Positions 60,405 through 64,000 of a DNA stretch of 64,000 bases are shown here, piece by piece (the stretch's first letter is position 1; every line of letters begins with the position of its first letter). The position numbers and the translations under genes were made by a program. Source of the DNA: Pagrus major (lineage: Eukaryota; Chordata; Actinopteri; Spariformes; Sparidae); contig NC_133230.1 in assembly GCF_040436345.1 (NCBI RefSeq), positions 15,572,197 to 15,636,196 of the forward strand, given 5' to 3'. Below the pieces are notes generated by a model. That model worked only from the letters and a program-made list of their open reading frames with translations. It made no database searches and was not told the origin of the DNA.

Positions 60405-60480
60405 CAGTTGGTGGCAGTAATGTTTTAATTCGCCATTTTAGAAAACGAAGAAGAAGACGTCAAAACAAGAACCCGCCCCT
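60405..60480 (+). promoter_or_regulatory. hnrnpr: hnrnpr promoter region with repeat-like GAAGAAGAAG segment
   Basis: AGTTGGTGGCAGTAATG and TTCGCCATTTTAG followed by CGAAGAAGAAGACGTC resemble a repeat-derived segment that I recall from fish promoters. CGCCATTTT is a YY1-type site and CCCGCCCCT (from 60473) a GC box. It directly precedes the CpG-rich first exon. Confidence 0.4.
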
Positions 60481-60499
60481 ACTGCGTGTTATTTTTTTT

Positions 60500-60703
60500 C
60501 TCCCCCCTCCTTCCAAGTATCGCGATGTTTGCTGAGCGGTGGCGTTGTTCGGGGCGAGCCGACGACGAGACCGTAGCTGTCTGGAAATTTGTCTCGTGTG
60601 TTAGATTCAAACGTTTTCTTCATATTAGACATTTTTGTACGTCCGCGAAGCCGCTCGTTCCGCATTTTAACACACGTCGTCTTTAGTGTCCCGAATTAGT
60701 CTG
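60500..60703 (+). other. hnrnpr: Probable non-coding first exon of hnrnpr
   Basis: CpG-rich sequence (GCGGTGGCGTTGTTCGGGGC) ends at a clean donor, GTCTG|GTAAGT (60703/60704). The acceptor at 61375 joins it to the exon with the start codon. No TATA box is seen. The start coordinate is approximate. Confidence 0.5.
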
Positions 60704-61375
60704 GTAAGTTTCGCTAACTATCTGTTTGCACGTTGCGCGCAACGTGTGTTTAATTTGTGAAAGGTGTCTTTCTGCACGACGAGGCCTTCGTATAAGCTCG
60801 TTAGCCAGCCAGCCAGCAAGCTAAACACAATTACGGTCAGTTCAAGATGAGAAAAAACACATCTTGGAAGTCTGTTTTGCTGCAAATAACGTAAAATGCA
60901 TCTGACTGGAGAAAATAGTTCGTCTAGTAAGCATGTAAATATGATAAAAATCTGTCCAGCTCGCTAGCTAGCAAGCTGCATGTGAGGGGGGCGGGACGGT
61001 GGTTTCTTCAAGTGACCGGGTTGTGGTTACCGTACTGTACCCGCATGTTTACACTCAGTTTCAGTCATCTAACAGTATTATTACGAGCACATGCTATTCC
61101 CTATTGACTGTTTTTACTGTAGTAACGCCCCGTATCATTATTTCAAAAAAAAAAAAAGTAATGGTGTTAAAGTTACATAGGTCAGCAGATACAAATTCAA
61201 ATTACAACATCAATCGATTTGTAAACAATTTGTTAACAGATTATCTTTTATTAAAGCAGACTTTAACTTTCAGATAATGATACCCTGGGTTTTTATTGAT
61301 CGATCCTCAACAGGGAAAAACAAATTCCTAAATATGAATTGTGGAATCACAAGTTTTTCTTGCCCTCTTTGACAG
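60704..61375 (+). other. hnrnpr: First intron of hnrnpr
   Basis: A 672-bp intron, CpG-rich at its start and AT-rich later, with an A13 run near 61145. No other feature is seen. Confidence 0.5.
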
Positions 61376-61379
61376 GAGA

Positions 61380-64000
61380 ATGGCTGCCGCTGAGGTGAAC
61401 GGTAGCTCTGCCCCAGCAAAGGAGGAAGAAGAGCCCATGGATGTGACAACAACACACACAGAGAACTACCAGACGCTCATCGATGCAGGGCTCCCCCAGA
61501 AAGTGGCTGAAAGTCTAGATAACATCTTCCAGACAGGTGGGTAATGGTTGTTGTGGCTCAGAAAGCGTTAAAATTTAATTAACAAGCTGTGCTGGAGTAC
61601 TAATGGTGTCCACTGTAACTGAGCCTGACGGTGAATATGTTTCTTATTGTAGGCTTGGTGGCCTATGTTGACCTAGACGAAAGGGCCATTGATGCACTGC
61701 GGGAGTTCAATGAGGAGGGAGCTCTCACTGTGCTGCAGCAATTCAAAGAGAGCGACCTGTCCCATGTACAGGTAACAACATGGATGGATTTATATTATTT
61801 TTTGTCTTGGGAGGAGTTTTATGTTCATGCAGATTGTTATCAATAATTTCCCCCTTTTTTTATTTCAGAATAAAAGCGCTTTCCTTTGTGGAGTCATGAA
61901 GACTTACAGACAGAGAGAAAAACAAGGAAGTAAAGTACAGGAGTCCACCAAGGGCCCGGATGAGGCAAAAATAAAGGTAAACAAAGACTTTCTTTTGTAG
62001 AAAGTCAGAATAAATGTCATCTAAACATGCCTCTGCGGCCATGCAGCTCAGTTAATGTTTTGTTTTTTGCATTTTTCAGGCGCTACTGGAGCGGACTGGA
62101 TACACCCTGGATGTCACCACGGGGCAGAGAAAATATGGAGGTCCCCCACCTGAGGATGTGTTTAAAGGAACACAACCAGGGATTGGAACTGAGGTAGATA
62201 AGTGATATTTTTTTTATTTTTTTTTTTCTCATTATTTTCAATGCTCTGATTTTTTTTAATTGGACAAGAAGTATTAAGTTGTTAGGTTTATGCTGCAATG
62301 TTCTTAATAAATAGCCTTAAATATCATCCTATATATTGGGCTCTACAAATCTATTACACTTGTACATCTGTTTCCCTCTTCCTCATCAGGTGTTTGTCGG
62401 AAAAATCCCAAGGGATTTGTATGAAGATGAGCTGGTGCCGCTCTTTGAGTCTGCTGGTGCCATCTGGGACCTCAGGTTAATGATGGACCCTCTCTCTGGT
62501 CAGAATAGAGGTTATGCCTTCATCACATACTGCAATAAGGATGATGCCCAAAAGGCAGTGAAGCTTGTAAGTAGCACGACAGAGCATTGTAAGAAAAATA
62601 TCAAACCACAGAACAACTGTAATATTTAGAGCGGCCTCTCTTTTTTTATTTTTCAGTGTGATAACCATGAAATCCGCCCTGGCAAGTACTTGGGAGTGTG
62701 TATATCTGTTGCAAACAATCGTCTGTTTGTCGGATCAATTCCAAAAAACAAGACAAGAGAAAGTATATTGGAAGACTTTGGCAAAGTCACAGGTTAGTTT
62801 CAAGTGCACAGAGGTGGATTTGTGCAGTCATATGAAGGATAAAAGACATATGGAAGTTAAGAGATGTTTTTTTTTCTTTTTTTTATCTTCCAGAGGGTCT
62901 CCAAGAGGTCATATTGTACCACCAGCCAGATGACAAGAAGAAGAACCGTGGCTTCTGTTTCCTGGAGTACGAGGACCACAAGTCTGCAGCACAGGCTCGC
63001 CGCCGCCTGATGAGTGGCAAGGTCAAGGTGTGGGGAAATCCTGTCACTGTAGAGTGGGCTGACCCTGTCGCCGAGCCAGACCCGGAGGTCATGGCCAAGG
63101 TTAGCAAGTCTCATGTCTTCCTCTTAGAAACATGACAAGCATGCCTCTGTTCTACAGGGTAACAAACATTGTGTATTTTGTTTGTGTGTGTTTGTAGGTC
63201 AAGGTGCTCTTTGTAAGGAAGCTGGCGACTGCAGTGACTGAAGAGCTTCTTGAAAAGACCTTCTCTCAGTTTGGAAAGCTGGAGCGAGTAAAGAAATTGA
63301 AAGACTACGCATTTGTCCATTTTGAAGAAAGGGATGCTGCCGTAAAGGTGGGAATTTTATGCTTTGGACAGGATGTCTGATGCATGTCTCATGATTCTGT
63401 GCATTCCATTAATGGGCTGTTTTGTTCGGTTAGGCAATGGATGAGATGAATGGGAAAGAGCTGGGAGGAGAGGAAATTGAGATCGTCCTGGCAAAGCCCC
63501 CAGACAAGAAGAGGAAAGAGCGCCAAGCAGCTCGGCAGACCACCAGGAATTCAGGGTGAGGGAAAGGGACATGTGACTGGTCAACTTCCCAACTTATTCT
63601 CATATGAGGGAGTCATTATATGTAACACTATCCTCCTCTCTGCAGGTATGATGACTACTACTACTACCCACCTCCACGCATGCCCCCACCAGGCCGAGGC
63701 AGGGGTCGTGGTGGCCGAGGCGGCTATGCCTATCCACCAGATTACTATGGATATGAAGACTACTATGATGACTACTATGGCTACGACTATCATGACTACC
63801 GTGGTGGCTATGAAGACCCCTACTACGGCTACGACGATGTGTACAGCATGAGGGGCCGTGGTACTCGTCCCAGCAGGGGGGGGCCTCCTCCACCGAGGGC
63901 TCGTGGGGCGCCACCGGCACGTGGCCGTGGTGGCTATGCCCAAAGAGGTCCACCCCTTGGTGGTCCAAGGGGTGGCCGAGGAGGACGGGGAGCCCCTTTC
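61380..64000 (+). CDS. hnrnpr: Heterogeneous nuclear ribonucleoprotein R, 3' end outside window
   Basis: hnRNP R binds pre-mRNA and mRNA and acts in splicing, transport and translation. Ten coding exons are visible: 61380-61536, 61653-61771, 61869-61976, 62080-62193, 62390-62566, 62657-62792, 62894-63099, 63198-63347, 63434-63555 and 63646-64000 (open). They give 548 residues of an expected 630 or so. The N-terminal acidic domain includes [20 protein letters not shown] and [21 protein letters not shown]1 starts at about residue 167 ([10 protein letters not shown]1 NRGYAFITY), RRM2 has RLFVGSIP and NRGFCFLEY, and RRM3 has VLFVRKL and the weaker KDYAFVHF. A Lys/Arg stretch ([13 protein letters not shown]) leads into a Tyr/Asp-rich and RGG tail. 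Text such as [16 protein letters not shown] matches HNRNPR better than SYNCRIP. The start ATG at 61380 is the first in the exon and opens the known EEEEPMD block. Confidence 0.96.
63646..64000 (+). CDS. hnrnpr: hnrnpr last visible exon: Tyr-rich and RGG tail
   Basis: The exon encodes [20 protein letters not shown], then repeated YYGY/DYY blocks and RGG/RGR repeats up to the window edge. RGG boxes bind RNA and are methylated by PRMTs. The reading frame is open at 64000. The terminal nuclear-signal and Q/N-rich segments lie beyond. Confidence 0.9.

Noticed and set aside
61380-64000. Assignment of the last gene to SYNCRIP (hnRNP Q)
   Set aside because: [20 protein letters not shown] and [17 protein letters not shown] match HNRNPR, whereas SYNCRIP differs at these sites.
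1-64000. CRISPR arrays, bacterial operons, phage or tRNA/rRNA genes
   Set aside because: The spliced vertebrate genes show nuclear eukaryotic DNA, the only direct-repeat array is a minisatellite without unique spacers, and no tRNA or rRNA structure was recognised.

Overview
The window is nuclear DNA from a ray-finned fish, most likely a percomorph teleost. Three vertebrate genes with GT-AG introns are recognisable, and the spaces between them carry repeat types that I associate from memory with spiny-rayed fish: Tc1 elements, long-inverted-repeat foldback MITEs, L2/CR1-type LINE scraps and microsatellites. No repeat or protein database could be searched, so family names for repeats come from recall and from the inverted-repeat structure seen in the sequence.

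Layout. Positions 1-24.3 kb are intergenic or far upstream DNA with no convincing multi-exon gene. This stretch holds a 1.57-kb minisatellite (6.05-7.62 kb), a short palindrome (8.63-8.74 kb), an unrecognised 147-codon intronless ORF (10.47-10.91 kb), several MITE-like elements, a probable LTR remnant (16.7-17.9 kb) and a LINE reverse-transcriptase scrap (19.4-20.0 kb). From about 24.4 to 46.4 kb lies one complete plus-strand gene, adgrb1 (BAI1). It has a probable non-coding first exon, 31 coding exons that splice in frame to about 1527 residues, a 7TM core and a C-terminal QTEV PDZ ligand. From 46.4 to 56.6 kb the DNA is intergenic and rich in MITEs. Positions 56.67-57.96 kb hold a complete three-exon atp5if1 (mitochondrial ATP synthase inhibitor IF1). 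A nearly intact but dead Tc1-type transposon follows (58.42-59.99 kb). From about 60.5 kb to the window end runs hnrnpr, with a CpG-rich first exon, three RRMs and an RGG tail cut off by the window.

The genes share no pathway. adgrb1 is a neuronal and phagocytic adhesion GPCR, atp5if1 protects mitochondrial ATP under de-energised conditions, and hnrnpr is an mRNA-binding protein. The neighbourhood joins genes that lie on human chromosomes 8q (ADGRB1) and 1p (ATP5IF1, HNRNPR).

The points most worth a second look are: a Ser in place of the expected basic residue at the GPS cleavage site; loss of the RGD motif and of part of the cytoplasmic tail in adgrb1; a CpG-rich stretch with a palindromic RFX X-box just after the GPS exon, which could be an internal promoter; a perfect estrogen-response-type palindrome upstream of adgrb1; the minisatellite; and the orphan 147-codon ORF. 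I found no clearly new multi-gene system.
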